From Streptomyces sp. T39 (lineage in GTDB: Bacteria > Actinomycetota > Actinomycetes > Streptomycetales > Streptomycetaceae): 40,921 nucleotides of DNA. Position 1 is the first letter of the stretch. Every line of letters starts with the position of its first letter. Position numbers and translations under genes: made by a program. The notes under the pieces were generated by a model. That model was given only the letters and a program-made list of their open reading frames with translations. It searched no databases and was not told the origin of the DNA. The DNA is taken from contig NZ_RDBP01000013.1 of assembly GCF_008042045.1 (NCBI RefSeq), positions 9,542 to 50,462 of the forward strand. Direction: 5' to 3'. Positions 1 through 9,951 of this stretch are shown here, piece after piece.

Positions 1-1507
1 GGATGACCATGTGGTGGGAGAGGACGCCCCGGACGGCCTCGGTGAAGCCGACGCCGATGGACTCCTCGGGCACCTCGAACTTCTCCCAGGTCTGGGTGCG
101 TCCGGCGCGGACCTCCTCCAGGCCCTTCTCGGCGCAGTGCAGGGCGACGGCCGCCGCGTACGCCTGGAAGTAGGTGCGGGCGCGGTTGCGCTCCAGGGCG
201 TTGCTCCACTGCGGGATCTTCCACTCGAAGGTGGTCTCCGGCTTGGTCATCGTGCGGGGCAGGTTGATGACCACGCTGTGGCCGGTGGCCTTGACGTAGC
301 CGATGTCGACGAGGCCGGACAGGGCCGTGGACCACAGCCGGGCGATGGGGCCGCCGCCGGTGTCCAGGGCGAGGTGGTCCTTGCCGTCGAACCAGCGCGG
401 GGACATGACCCAGCTGTACTTGTCGTCGAAGTTCCGCTTCTGCGGGGCGGGGATGGTGTGCTGGTTCCACGGGTGGCGCGGGTCGACCGGGTTGCCCAGC
501 GGGTCGTGGGTGACGAACTGCTCCTGGCCCTGCCAGTCCTCGTAGTAGGAGCTGCCGAGCAGGATGCGGATGCCGAGGTTGATCTCGGTCAGGTCGTTGG
601 TGACCAGCTTGCCGTCGACGACGACGCCGGGGGTGACGAACATCCGCCGGCCCCAGTCGGTCATGTTGGCGTAGGTGAAGTCGCAGTACTCGGGGTCGTT
701 GAGGGCTCCCCAGCAGCCGAGCAGCACGCGCCGGCGGCCGACCTCCTCGTAGCCGGGGAGGGCCTCGTAGAAGAAGTCGAAGAGGTCGTCGTGGAGCGGG
801 ACGACGCGCTTCATGAACTCCACGTAGCGCATCAGCCGGCTGAGGTAGTCGGTGAACAGCTGGACCGACGCGACGGTGCCGACGCCGCCGGGGTAGAGCG
901 TGGAGGGGTGCACGTGGCGGCCCTCCATCAGGCAGAACATCTCCCGGGTGTAGCGGCTCACCTGGAGCGCCTCGCGGTAGAACTCGCCCTCGAGCGGGTT
1001 CAGGGAGCGCATGATGTCGGCGATGGTGCGGTAGCCGTGCTCGGCGGCGTGCGGGGCCTCGGTGCGCTCGGCGAGCTCCAGGACCCCGGGGTTGGTCTCG
1101 CGGACCATCTTCTCGCAGTAGTCGACCCCGACCAGGTTCTCCTGGAAGATGTTGTGGTCGAACATGTACTCGGCGGACTCACCGAGGTTGATGATCCACT
1201 CGGCGAGGTGCGGCGGCTTCACGCCGTACGCCATGTTCTGCGCGTACACCGAACACGTGGCGTGGTTGTCGCCGCAGATGCCGCAGATGCGGCTGGTGAT
1301 GAAGTGCGCGTCGCGGGGGTCCTTGCCCCGCATGAAGACGCTGTAGCCGCGGAAGACGGACGAGGTGCTGTAGCACTCCGCGACGCGCTTCTGCTTGAAA
1401 TCGATCTTGGTGTGGATGCCGAGGCTGCCCACGATCCGGGTGATGGGGTCCCACGCCATCTCCACCAGACCAGTGCCGTCACCTGTCGTCTTCGCCGGAG
1501 ATGCCAT
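1..1507 (-). CDS. hhyL: [NiFe]-hydrogenase large subunit, group 1h (partial, C-terminus outside window)
   Basis: Large, catalytic subunit of an H2-oxidising [NiFe]-hydrogenase. About 502 residues are visible and the gene runs off the left edge, so the C-terminal Cys pair that completes the NiFe site is not seen. The N-terminal L1 motif is clear: RICGICGDNH at residues 73-82, with C75, C78 and H82 (CxxCxxxH). The opening stretch containing MAWDPITRIVGSLG is typical of the actinobacterial group 1h (Hhy) enzymes that scavenge trace H2. The start is ATG at 1507, 75 bases after the hhyS stop. No good ribosome site precedes it, so it may depend on translation from hhyS; an in-frame GTG about 14 codons in is an alternative. 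It follows hypX and hhyS in the same direction, which supports one transcript. Family assignment is firm; the group 1h call rests on the small-subunit cluster motif and on hypX. Confidence 0.93.
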   Translation of the reverse strand, partial: MASPAKTTGDGTGLVEMAWDPITRIVGSLGIHTKIDFKQKRVAECYSTSSVFRGYSVFMRGKDPRDAHFITSRICGICGDNHATCSVYAQNMAYGVKPPHLAEWIINLGESAEYMFDHNIFQENLVGVDYCEKMVRETNPGVLELAERTEAPHAAEHGYRTIADIMRSLNPLEGEFYREALQVSRYTREMFCLMEGRHVHPSTLYPGGVGTVASVQLFTDYLSRLMRYVEFMKRVVPLHDDLFDFFYEALPGYEEVGRRRVLLGCWGALNDPEYCDFTYANMTDWGRRMFVTPGVVVDGKLVTNDLTEINLGIRILLGSSYYEDWQGQEQFVTHDPLGNPVDPRHPWNQHTIPAPQKRNFDDKYSWVMSPRWFDGKDHLALDTGGGPIARLWSTALSGLVDIGYVKATGHSVVINLPRTMTKPETTFEWKIPQWSNALERNRARTYFQAYAAAVALHCAEKGLEEVRAGRTQTWEKFEVPEESIGVGFTEAVRGVLSHHMVI

Positions 1508-1582
1508 GGTGTGTTCGGTGCCCTTCGTCGGATCGTGGACTGCCTGCGGGGGAAGAGGGATGGGGCTGCGGGGCGGGGCCGG

Positions 1583-2665
<1,083 letters not shown>

Positions 2666-2722
2666 GGGGGGTCGCCTCCTGGGGAGGGTGCGGCGGGGCC
2701 GTCGTTCGGGCCTTCGTTCTTG

Positions 2723-4420
2723 CTAACAGTCGGCCGGGGCGGCCGCCCCCGCACCCGGGCCGTCCGGGGACCCCGCCTGCGGGGCCTCCTTGCGGGCGAA
2801 CGCGCGGCGCAGCGCGTGGTAGGGCGCCGCGGGGTCCGAGAAGGTCCGCCGCATGCGGGAGAGCTCCTGCTCCCGGTAGGCGGCCAGCGGGGTGCACGCC
2901 TCGCGGCGCTCGTACTCCGCCTTCTTGGCGGCGATGCGGGTGCGGGCGGCCGGGTGGGACGCCAGACGTGCGGCCAATCGGGTGATCTCCGAGGTGAACG
3001 CGGACGGCCCGCAGTCGACCACCCGGTCGACCAGTCCCATGCCCAGCGCGGCGGCGGCCGAGACGGGCCGGGCCTCGTCGGTGAGCCGGACCGCCATGTC
3101 GGCGCCCACCTTGCGCGGCAGGGTGTACGTCCAGTACTCGGATCCGTAGAGGCCCATGCGCCGGTAGTGGGGGTTGAGGACCGATCCGGAGCGGCACCAG
3201 ACCTCGTCGGCGGCGAGGGCGAGCATGACGCCGCCGGCCGCGGCGTTGCCGCCGACCGCGCTGACGACGAGCCGGTCGGTCGTGGTGAGGACCGCCTCGA
3301 CGAGGTCGTCCATGGCGTGGATGTTGGCCCAGGACTCTGCGGCCGGGTCGGCGGCGGCCTCGATGACGTTCAGATGGATGCCGTTGGAGAAGAAGTCGCG
3401 CTGTCCGCCGAGCACCAGCACCGAGGTGGGCCGGGTGCACGCCGTCCGCCAGGCGGCCAGCAGGCGGCGGCAGTGGTCGGTGCTCATGGCCCCGCCGGGG
3501 AAGGCGAACGAGAGCACCCCGACGGGGCCCTGCTCGCGGTAGCGGATGTCGGACCAGGTGCGGGCGCCGGCGGCGGCCACGGGGGCGGGCAGCTCCGGGA
3601 GCGGCGGCAGCCGGTCCGCGAGGGCCAGGGTGGCGGGGAGCTTGCAGGCCCGGGCTTCGCCGGGTCCCGTCCGGGCGCGGATCTCGGGGATCCAGACGGC
3701 GCCGTCCGCCGTGGCCCGGCAGACCGCGCCCGCGCGGGTGGCCAGCAGGTCGCCGGGGCGTCCGCGCAGGCCGTCCTCGGGGTGGCCGCCGTGGAGGAAC
3801 CACTCGCCGCCGAGCAGCCGGTCGCGCACGCCGGGCTGGGAGTCGGCGGCGCGCAGCGTGCGCAGCACCCGCTCGGTGGTGTCCTCCTCCCAGGTGATCC
3901 TGCGGTGCTCCTGCCGGAGGAGGGGCCGGGCACGGGCGGGGCCCGCCTGCGGGACGGGCGCCTCCCCGGCGGCGACCCGCTCCACGGCGAGGTGCACGGC
4001 GGCCACGGCGGCGTCGGACAGCTCGTTGCGGTAGAGGTCGCTCTTGCCGGTCTGCGGGACGGGGAACGGGACGGTCGCCCAGACGTCGCCCGCGTCCATC
4101 TCCTCGTCGGCCTGCAGGACGGTGACGCCCCATTCGGCGACGCCCTCGTGGATCGCCCGGTCGAGCGAGGACGGCCCGCGGTCGCCGACCGGACCGGGGT
4201 GCACGATCAGGCAGTGGTAGGCCGTCCACACGTCCTTCGGCACGACGGCTCTGAGCAGCGGGGCGACGACCAGGTCGGGCCGGTGGCGGCCGACGGCGTC
4301 GCGCACCGACAGGGTGTCGGGCGTGATCTCCACGGGGACGGTGTGCCCGCGGTCCCGCAGTTCGGCACGGACCCGCTGGGTGAGGCTGTTGTAGCTGCTG
4401 GCGATGAGCAGAATGCGCAT
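2723..4420 (-). CDS. hypX: HypX: two-domain CO-producing hydrogenase maturation protein
   Basis: HypX (HoxX) makes the CO ligand of the NiFe active site in air. The known chemistry is transfer of formyl from N10-formyl-tetrahydrofolate to CoA in the N-terminal domain, then release of CO from formyl-CoA in the C-terminal crotonase-like domain. The 565-residue protein fits both. It opens MRILLIASSYNSLTQ and has the folate-site-like segment HPGPVGDRGPSSLD near residue 75. An enoyl-CoA hydratase/isomerase fold starts near residue 280, with VLVLGGQRDFFSNGIHLNVI and the oxyanion-hole-type segment SAVGGNAAAGG. The ATG at 4420 was chosen over a start 46 codons upstream because GGAAGGG sits at the right distance and the family begins MRILL. 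It is first of three same-direction genes (hypX-hhyS-hhyL). No clear promoter was identified upstream. Confidence 0.92.
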   Translation of the reverse strand: MRILLIASSYNSLTQRVRAELRDRGHTVPVEITPDTLSVRDAVGRHRPDLVVAPLLRAVVPKDVWTAYHCLIVHPGPVGDRGPSSLDRAIHEGVAEWGVTVLQADEEMDAGDVWATVPFPVPQTGKSDLYRNELSDAAVAAVHLAVERVAAGEAPVPQAGPARARPLLRQEHRRITWEEDTTERVLRTLRAADSQPGVRDRLLGGEWFLHGGHPEDGLRGRPGDLLATRAGAVCRATADGAVWIPEIRARTGPGEARACKLPATLALADRLPPLPELPAPVAAAGARTWSDIRYREQGPVGVLSFAFPGGAMSTDHCRRLLAAWRTACTRPTSVLVLGGQRDFFSNGIHLNVIEAAADPAAESWANIHAMDDLVEAVLTTTDRLVVSAVGGNAAAGGVMLALAADEVWCRSGSVLNPHYRRMGLYGSEYWTYTLPRKVGADMAVRLTDEARPVSAAAALGMGLVDRVVDCGPSAFTSEITRLAARLASHPAARTRIAAKKAEYERREACTPLAAYREQELSRMRRTFSDPAAPYHALRRAFARKEAPQAGSPDGPGAGAAAPADC

Positions 4421-5080
4421 GGGCGGCCCTTCCGGGGTTGCTGTGGACACCGCCGTCGGGGCGGTCCACCCGGCCGCCAGCGATCGTGGCCGCGCTCCGG
4501 CTCCGCTCCCCGGCGGCGCAGCGCTCACCTCACCCGATCGGGGCGCGTTTGACACCACTTGGCGGCCCTCCCGCGGGGGTGCTCGCCTCCCGGACGGCCG
4601 GCTCGGGGGTGCCCGCGCGGTGGCGGGCCCTCGGCCGCTCGCGCAGGTGCCCGAGGACCTGCCCGCGCGGCCGGTCAGCCGCCCGCCGCGCCCGCCGCGC
4701 CGGCTCCGCGCGGGTGGCCGGACGCCGTCGGCCGCCCGGGTCCCCGCGCGGCCGGGGCGGCGGTGCGACGGGGACCGGCGCCACCGTCCGGCGGGTGCGC
4801 GACCTGGTCGGCGAGAACACCTCGGCCACCGGCAGCTGCGCCGGCCCGGACCAGGGGCAGGGCGGACGCCCCGGGCAGCAATCGCACGTGCACCGGGTCG
4901 GCAGCGCTCTCCGGCGTCGTCCGCCGGGCGCTCACCGGGCGCTCACCGGGCCTGGGTCCCGTGGTCCGGCCCGGCGGGCCGACGAGGTGTCCGGCCCGGT
5001 CCCGCCACGTCCCGGCGGTGCCGCCCGTCGGACACCACGGAGCCCGGCGCCGCCGTGCCCGGCGCCGGGCCCTCGTGGTG
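4421..5080. other. Gene-poor GC-rich stretch
   Basis: Roughly 660 bases with no protein I can support. Open frames exist on both strands, but they are Arg/Pro/Gly/Ala-rich, match no family and shift frame relative to one another, as expected of GC-rich shadows. I looked specifically for a sortase or anti-sigma factor, which can neighbour DUF4397 genes, and saw no sortase motif. An 11-base tandem repeat (CGGGCGCTCAC, two copies) lies near 4924-4948. The hypX promoter should lie in the left part but no convincing boxes were found. Confidence 0.5.
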
Positions 5081-5130
5081 CCGGTGTCGCGGGCGCGGGA
5101 GACGCCGGAGCCGGACGTCCGCGACACCGG
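5081..5130 (-). terminator. Hairpin downstream of the DUF4397 gene
   Basis: Perfect 12-base inverted repeat: CCGGTGTCGCGG (5081-5092) and CCGCGACACCGG (5119-5130) around a 26-base loop, 15 bases past the stop of the DUF4397 gene. There is no U-tract, as is usual for Streptomyces terminators. Confidence 0.6.
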
Positions 5131-5145
5131 GTCGCAGGGGGACGG

Positions 5146-5955
5146 TCAGCCGTCCCACTTCATGCCGCCGCGGACGGCGAGGGCGCCGGCGGCGGCGAGC
5201 AGACCCGCTCCGGCCCACACGTACCACGGTCCGGCGGCCACACCGGCGCTGTCGGCGTTCGGCGACGCCTTCGCGGTGTCGATGGCCTGCGTCGCGAGCG
5301 CCAGGTTCTTGTCGTCGGCACTGCCCCACGCGTAGACGACCGTGCCGGTGCCGGACTTCAGGTCCAGGTCGGCGGGGCCGATCGCGACGGTGTCCGTGCC
5401 CGCGAGCACCACATCGGCGGAGACGGTGCCCGCGTCGACCTCGGCGGTGCCCTCCTTCGGGTTCACGAGGTCGCTGAAGAGCGGCGTCCCGCCCGCCCGG
5501 ACGTCCACGGCCGGGGCTGCGGCGACATGACGGACCGTCAGCCGGGCCTTGCCGGACTGCACCTCGTCGGTGTCGTCGGCGAACGCGGTCAGCTGCGGTG
5601 TGCCGTCGGCGGACAGATGGGCGGCCACGGTCGCGTCGGAGCCCGCGGCCACCTCGATCTTCTTCTCGATCGCGGGGGTGCCGCCGGGGTCGCTGCCCGC
5701 CTTGAAGACCTGGATGTCGTAGGTGCCCGCGTCGAGTGCCTGCGGCTCGGTCACGGTGCCGGGCTTGAAGTCGCCGAGCAGTTCGTCACCGTTGGCGTAG
5801 ACGTCCACGTCCAGGCCCGGCACGCCGTGGAACACGGACACCATGGCCTTGTCCTGCTGTGCCTGGGGGGCCGCGAGGGCCGGGACGGCGGTGCCGAGTC
5901 CGATGGCGCAGACTCCGGCCACGGCGGCCACGGCGAGAGGGGTCCGAGAGGTCAT
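5146..5955 (-). CDS. DUF4397 domain secreted, membrane-anchored protein
   Basis: A 269-residue cell-surface protein. Residues 1-28 form a signal peptide ending in ALAA. The mature part begins with a typical DUF4397 opening (MVSVFHGVPGLDVDVYANGD, then a glycine/threonine-rich beta-domain) and a second similar beta segment (LTVRHVAAAPAVDVRAGG). A single C-terminal hydrophobic segment (about 243-261) followed by RGGMKW suggests anchoring in the membrane with the beta-domains outside. No LPxTG sorting motif is seen. The function of DUF4397 is not established; it is thought to be an extracellular beta-rich binding or structural module. The ATG at 5955 is preceded by AAGGAC. The gene is followed by a hairpin at 5081-5130 and is preceded by the photolyase gene in the same orientation, 101 bases away. 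Confidence 0.88.
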   Translation of the reverse strand: MTSRTPLAVAAVAGVCAIGLGTAVPALAAPQAQQDKAMVSVFHGVPGLDVDVYANGDELLGDFKPGTVTEPQALDAGTYDIQVFKAGSDPGGTPAIEKKIEVAAGSDATVAAHLSADGTPQLTAFADDTDEVQSGKARLTVRHVAAAPAVDVRAGGTPLFSDLVNPKEGTAEVDAGTVSADVVLAGTDTVAIGPADLDLKSGTGTVVYAWGSADDKNLALATQAIDTAKASPNADSAGVAAGPWYVWAGAGLLAAAGALAVRGGMKWDG

Positions 5956-6056
5956 GGTGATCAGTCCTTCGGGGGTACCTCCGCCCGGTGCGGGGGCTCA
6001 CAGCCTCTTCGCCGCCGGGGGCCGTCCCGGATGCGCCGTGCCCGTCCGCGGCCCGC

Positions 6057-7550
6057 TCACGGGGGCGCGCCTCCCCGGGCCCGCTCCTGCCGGCGCACCT
6101 CGGCCAGGTCGGTGATCCGCTCCAGCCCGCGCACCACCGCGCCGGTGCGGTGGTTGTGCGCGAGGCGCTCCCGGTGGCGGTCGAGGAAGGCCCAGTAGCC
6201 CGTGGTGTAGGGGCAGGCGTGCTCGCCTGTCCGGTCACCGGGGCGGTAGCGGCACGGGCCGCACAGGTCGCTCATCCGGTTCACGTAGGCGCCCCCCGAG
6301 GTGTAGGGCTTCGTCGTCATCCGGCCGCCGTCGGCGTACTGGGACATGCCGACGACGTTGGGCAGCATGACCCAGTCGTAGCCGTCCACGAAGCAGCGGT
6401 GGAACCAGTCGGTGACCTGCGCCGGGTCCCAGCCGCGCTGGAGCGCGTAGCTGCCGAGGATCATCAGCCGGGGGATGTGGTGGGTCCATCCGGTGTCGCG
6501 CACCTGGGCCAGCACGGTGTGCAGGCACCGGGCGCGCACGTCGTCCGCGTCGAGGTCGTTCCACCAGGCGGGCAGCGGAGCGGTGTGCCGCAGCACGTTG
6601 GAGTGGCGGTACTCCTCGCCGAAGTACCAGTAGAGCTGCCACACGTACTCGCGCCAGCCCGCGATCTGGCGGACGAAGCCCTCCACGCTGTTCAGCGGGG
6701 CGAGTCCGGCGCGCCAGGCCGTCTCCGCGCGGGCGACGCACTCGGCGGGATCCAGCAGTCCGAGGTTGAGGGAGGACGACAGCAGGCTGTGGCTCATCAC
6801 GGGGTCGCCGGCGAGCACGGCGTCCTCGTACGGGCCGAAGGCGGCCAGGCGCCGCTCCACGAAGCGGCTCAGCGCCGCGCGCGCCTCGGCCCGGGAGGCG
6901 GGGAAGCGGCGGGGCCCGTCCCGCCCGACGAAGGACACGTCGCCGTCGGCCTCCCAGCGGTCGAGGTCGTGGCGGACCTCGTCGTCGATCTCGTCCTCGC
7001 GCGGCCGGTACGGGCGCGGGACGTCGAGGGCGGGGGTGTGCGGCGGCGGCCGCCGGTTGTCGTGGTCGAGGTTCCAGGTGCCCCCGGCAGGACGGTCGGC
7101 GTCCATGAGCAGGTCGTGGCCGCGCCGGACCCAGTGGTAGAAGTCCTCCTGCCGCAGCCGGGCGCCGTCGCGCCCGTCGGCCCAGGCCGCGAAGTCGGCG
7201 TGCGGCACCAGGAATCCGCGGGCCGGCCCCACGGTCACCTGCGGCAGGGACCGCACCAGGCCGAGCGCGGCGCGGGAGGTGGGGTGGTGCACGGTGACCG
7301 GACGCGACCCGGCCGCCTCGGCCAGTCCTTCGCGGTAGGTGCCGGCGCGCACATAGGTGACGCGGTCGCCGAGCTCCGCCGCGCGGTGGCGCATCGCGGA
7401 GAGCACCAGATGGGCCTTGGCCCGGTGGAACCTGCGCCGCCGGAAGACCGCGCGGGACTCGATCATCAGCAGCGGTGTGCCGCGGGAGGGGCCGTCCTCG
7501 GACGGCGTGAGGAAGTGCGGGCCGAGCTGGTCGCCGAAGAGCCAGTGCAC
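6057..7550 (-). CDS. Cryptochrome/photolyase, FeS-type bacterial (PhrB-like, 6-4 photolyase class)
   Basis: A flavoprotein that repairs UV photoproducts with light, probably (6-4) lesions. The 497-residue protein opens HWLFGDQLGPHFL, the hallmark of this family. Four cysteines sit at 342, 430, 433 and 446; the spacing (88, 3, 13) is identical to that of the [4Fe-4S] ligands of Agrobacterium PhrB (350, 438, 441, 454). The C-terminal segment CGPCRYRP...ACPYTTGYWAFLDRH and the THHIPRLM stretch (about 356-363) are characteristic. I chose GTG at 7550 because GGAGG lies 8 bases upstream and the family begins here. Upstream GTG or ATG choices would place the start beside the ribosome site or inside a terminator hairpin. 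No separate photolyase regulator is adjacent. DNA repair is the likely role; a sensory role cannot be excluded. Confidence 0.93.
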   Translation of the reverse strand: MHWLFGDQLGPHFLTPSEDGPSRGTPLLMIESRAVFRRRRFHRAKAHLVLSAMRHRAAELGDRVTYVRAGTYREGLAEAAGSRPVTVHHPTSRAALGLVRSLPQVTVGPARGFLVPHADFAAWADGRDGARLRQEDFYHWVRRGHDLLMDADRPAGGTWNLDHDNRRPPPHTPALDVPRPYRPREDEIDDEVRHDLDRWEADGDVSFVGRDGPRRFPASRAEARAALSRFVERRLAAFGPYEDAVLAGDPVMSHSLLSSSLNLGLLDPAECVARAETAWRAGLAPLNSVEGFVRQIAGWREYVWQLYWYFGEEYRHSNVLRHTAPLPAWWNDLDADDVRARCLHTVLAQVRDTGWTHHIPRLMILGSYALQRGWDPAQVTDWFHRCFVDGYDWVMLPNVVGMSQYADGGRMTTKPYTSGGAYVNRMSDLCGPCRYRPGDRTGEHACPYTTGYWAFLDRHRERLAHNHRTGAVVRGLERITDLAEVRRQERARGGAPP

Positions 7551-7583
7551 GCGGGTCACCTCCGTCGTGGGCGGCCGGGAGAC

Positions 7584-7632
7584 GGGCCGGTCCCGGTGGC
7601 GGGAAGGCGCCTCCCGCCACCGGGACCGGCCC
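7584..7632 (-). terminator. Very strong hairpin between the MMPL and photolyase genes
   Basis: Perfect 21-base inverted repeat (arms 7584-7604 and 7612-7632) with a 7-base loop, AGGCGCC. It lies 82 bases past the MMPL stop and 34 bases before the photolyase start codon, so it should separate the two transcripts. Confidence 0.8.
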
Positions 7633-7713
7633 ACCCCGCCCACGGTAGGCGCGGGCGGGGCACGTCGCCCGGCGTACCGGCCGGCGCGGACCGGGCCGGC
7701 CGGCTTCCGGCCG

Positions 7714-9828
7714 CTACACCGCGACCGGGGGCTTCTCCGCCGTGTCCGGGCGGGACTCGCGGGCCAGGGCGCTCGGCCACCATGCCTTCGGACCGATGTC
7801 CACGACCAGCGCGGGCACCAGCAGGGACCGGACCACGAGGGTGTCCAGCAGCACGCCGAAGGCGACGATGAACGCGATCTGCACCAGGAAGGCCAGCGGG
7901 ATCACCATCAGCGCGGCGAAGGTGGCCGCGAGGACGACGCCCGCGGAGGTGATGACCCCGCCGGTCGTGGTCAGGCCGCGCAGCACGCCCAGGCGGGTGC
8001 CGTGGGTGAGCGTCTCCTCGCGGACCCGGGACATCAGGAAGATGTTGTAGTCGACGCCGAGGGCCACCAGGAAGACGAATCCGTAGAGCGGGACGGAGGC
8101 GTCCGTGCCGCTGAAGCCGAGCAGGTGCTCGAAGACGAGGGCCGACACCCCCAGCGTGGCGAGGAAGTTGAGGGCGACCGTCGCGACGAGCAGCACCGGC
8201 ACCAGCAGGGAGCGCAGCAGCATCACGAGGATCAGCAGGATGATGGCGAGCACGACGGGCACGATGATCGTCCGGTCGCGTGCGGCGGTCTGCTGGGTGT
8301 CGTACTGCTGGGCCGTGTAGCCGCCGACGATCGCGTCCGCGTCCGGCACGGCGTGGACCTGCTCGCGCAGCCGCTCGACCGTGTCCTTCGCCGCGTCGCT
8401 GTCGGCCGCCGCCTCCAGGGTGGCGTCGATGCGTACGCGGCCGTCGACGACGAGCGGGTCGCCGGTTCCGGGCCGCCCGGAGGCGGAGACGGCGGCGGCC
8501 GAGGCGACGCCCTCGGTGCCCTCGGCGGCGGCGGTGACCTGCTCGGCCCGGTCGGCGGAGGCGATGATCACGGCGGGGTTGCCCGAGCCGCCGGGGAAGT
8601 GCTTGCCGAGGGTCTCCTGAGCGGCCACCGAGGGGGCGTCGTTGACGAAGATCTCGTCGAGGGGCACGCCCTTGGAGGAGAGCGCCGGGGAGAACGCGGC
8701 GAAGGCCGTGAGGACGAGCGCCGTGGACACCCACACCTTGCGCGGGGCCTTGTCGACCACCGCGGCGACCCGGCGCCACACGCCGTGCCCCTCGACCGTG
8801 GCGTCCGAGGGCTTGGGCCGGGCGGGCCAGTAGGCGGCGCGCCCGAGCAGCGCCAGGACGGCGGGCAGGAAGGTCAGGGTGGACAGGACGGCGCAGACGA
8901 TGCCGATGGCCCCGACCGGGCCGAGCGCCCGGTTGTTGGTGAGGTCGCTCGCGAGGAGGGCCAGCAGGCCGAGCGCGACGGTGGCCGCGCTGGCGGTGAT
9001 CGCGCCGAAGGAGCGGCGCACCGCCGCCATGGCCGCCGCGGCCCGGTCGCCGCGCGCGGCGAGTTCCTCGCGGAAGCGGGCGGCGAGCAGCAGGGCGTAG
9101 TCGGTGGCCGCGCCGATCACCAGGATGGAGAGGATGCCCTGCACCTGTCCGTCGACCCGCACGACGTCCCGGTCGGCGAGGGCGTAGACCACGGCGCAGG
9201 CGAGGCCCAGCGCGAAGACGGCGCCGAGGATGATGACGAAGGGCAGCAGCACACTGCGGTACACCAGCAGCAGGATGAGCAGCACGGCCGCGAGCGCCAC
9301 GCCGAGCAGCAGGCCGTCGATGCCGGCGAAGGCGTCGGAGAGGTCGGCCTGGCTCGCCGCGGGTCCGGCGATCTCGGCCTCGGTGTCCGCGACCGCGCCG
9401 GCCGCCTCGCGCACCTCACCGAGGACCGTGGGCAGTTCCTCCCCGAGGTCGGGTTCCAGCTGGACGACCGCCTGCATCGCCTCGCCGTCCTCCGAGAGAA
9501 AGGCGGGCGACGGCTGTCCGACGACGCCCGGGCGGCCGGCGAGGCCGCCGATCGCCTGGGTCGCCTCGGTCCGCTGCGCGTCGGTGACTCGGGTGCCGTC
9601 GGCGGTCCAGACGACGATCGCGGGCACGGTCTCGCCCTGGTCGAAGGCCTCCCGTGCCGTGAGCACCTGCGTGGACTCGGCGTCCTGCGGCAGGAATGCG
9701 GCCTGGTCGTTGGTGGCGACCTCGCCCAGCTTGCCCGCGTACGGTCCGAGCGTGCCGCCGACGCCGAGCCAGACGACCAGCAGGACGAGCGGTACCAGCC
9801 ACCGGGCCCAGCGCGGTGTGTTCCTCAT
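7714..9828 (-). CDS. MMPL-family (RND-type) membrane transporter
   Basis: A 704-residue inner-membrane transporter of the MmpL/ActII-3 type, which exports lipids or small hydrophobic compounds using the proton gradient. The architecture is a duplicated unit: one transmembrane helix at 8-28, an extracytoplasmic domain to about 150, five helices, then the same pattern again (helix near 360, extracytoplasmic domain, five helices). Conserved segments include GAATDYALLLAARFREEL in the first half and ALGVDYNIFLMSRVREE in the second, the family's proton-relay region. Start: ATG at 9828 (MRNTPRWARW) is preferred over TTG four codons upstream. The substrate is unknown; no biosynthetic genes flank it. 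It has its own promoter with repeated operator-like sequence at 9848-9889 and ends at the 21-base hairpin. Confidence 0.9.
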   Translation of the reverse strand: MRNTPRWARWLVPLVLLVVWLGVGGTLGPYAGKLGEVATNDQAAFLPQDAESTQVLTAREAFDQGETVPAIVVWTADGTRVTDAQRTEATQAIGGLAGRPGVVGQPSPAFLSEDGEAMQAVVQLEPDLGEELPTVLGEVREAAGAVADTEAEIAGPAASQADLSDAFAGIDGLLLGVALAAVLLILLLVYRSVLLPFVIILGAVFALGLACAVVYALADRDVVRVDGQVQGILSILVIGAATDYALLLAARFREELAARGDRAAAAMAAVRRSFGAITASAATVALGLLALLASDLTNNRALGPVGAIGIVCAVLSTLTFLPAVLALLGRAAYWPARPKPSDATVEGHGVWRRVAAVVDKAPRKVWVSTALVLTAFAAFSPALSSKGVPLDEIFVNDAPSVAAQETLGKHFPGGSGNPAVIIASADRAEQVTAAAEGTEGVASAAAVSASGRPGTGDPLVVDGRVRIDATLEAAADSDAAKDTVERLREQVHAVPDADAIVGGYTAQQYDTQQTAARDRTIIVPVVLAIILLILVMLLRSLLVPVLLVATVALNFLATLGVSALVFEHLLGFSGTDASVPLYGFVFLVALGVDYNIFLMSRVREETLTHGTRLGVLRGLTTTGGVITSAGVVLAATFAALMVIPLAFLVQIAFIVAFGVLLDTLVVRSLLVPALVVDIGPKAWWPSALARESRPDTAEKPPVAV

Positions 9829-9847
9829 GGGGATCCCCAAGCCTCGC

Positions 9848-9889
9848 GGAGTATGTCACTCACAAAGTATGTCAACCGTCGAGACACTT
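9848..9889 (-). promoter_or_regulatory. Promoter and repeated operator of the MMPL gene
   Basis: On the minus strand TTGACA (9875-9870) is followed after 16 bases by TACTCC (9853-9848). AGTATGTCA occurs twice on the plus strand (9850-9858 and 9866-9874), one copy overlapping each hexamer. An imperfect inverted repeat, AAAGTATGTC (9865-9874) and GACACTTT (9882-9889), surrounds the -35. This layout suits a repressor binding over the promoter. The regulator is not next to the gene. Confidence 0.55.
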
Positions 9890-9951
9890 TATCGTGCGCA
9901 ACCACTGCTCCCGACACCCCCTGCCCGCCCACCGCTTCTGCCCCGCGCCGC

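Noticed and set aside
4530..5127. Minus-strand frames between the hypX and DUF4397 genes
   Set aside because: Arg/Pro/Ala-rich, no family match, no ribosome site, and they do not join into one reading frame.
7551..7643. Longer N-terminus of the photolyase
   Set aside because: The extra residues are read from a perfect terminator hairpin and precede the family's conserved start; a good ribosome site is found for the shorter form.
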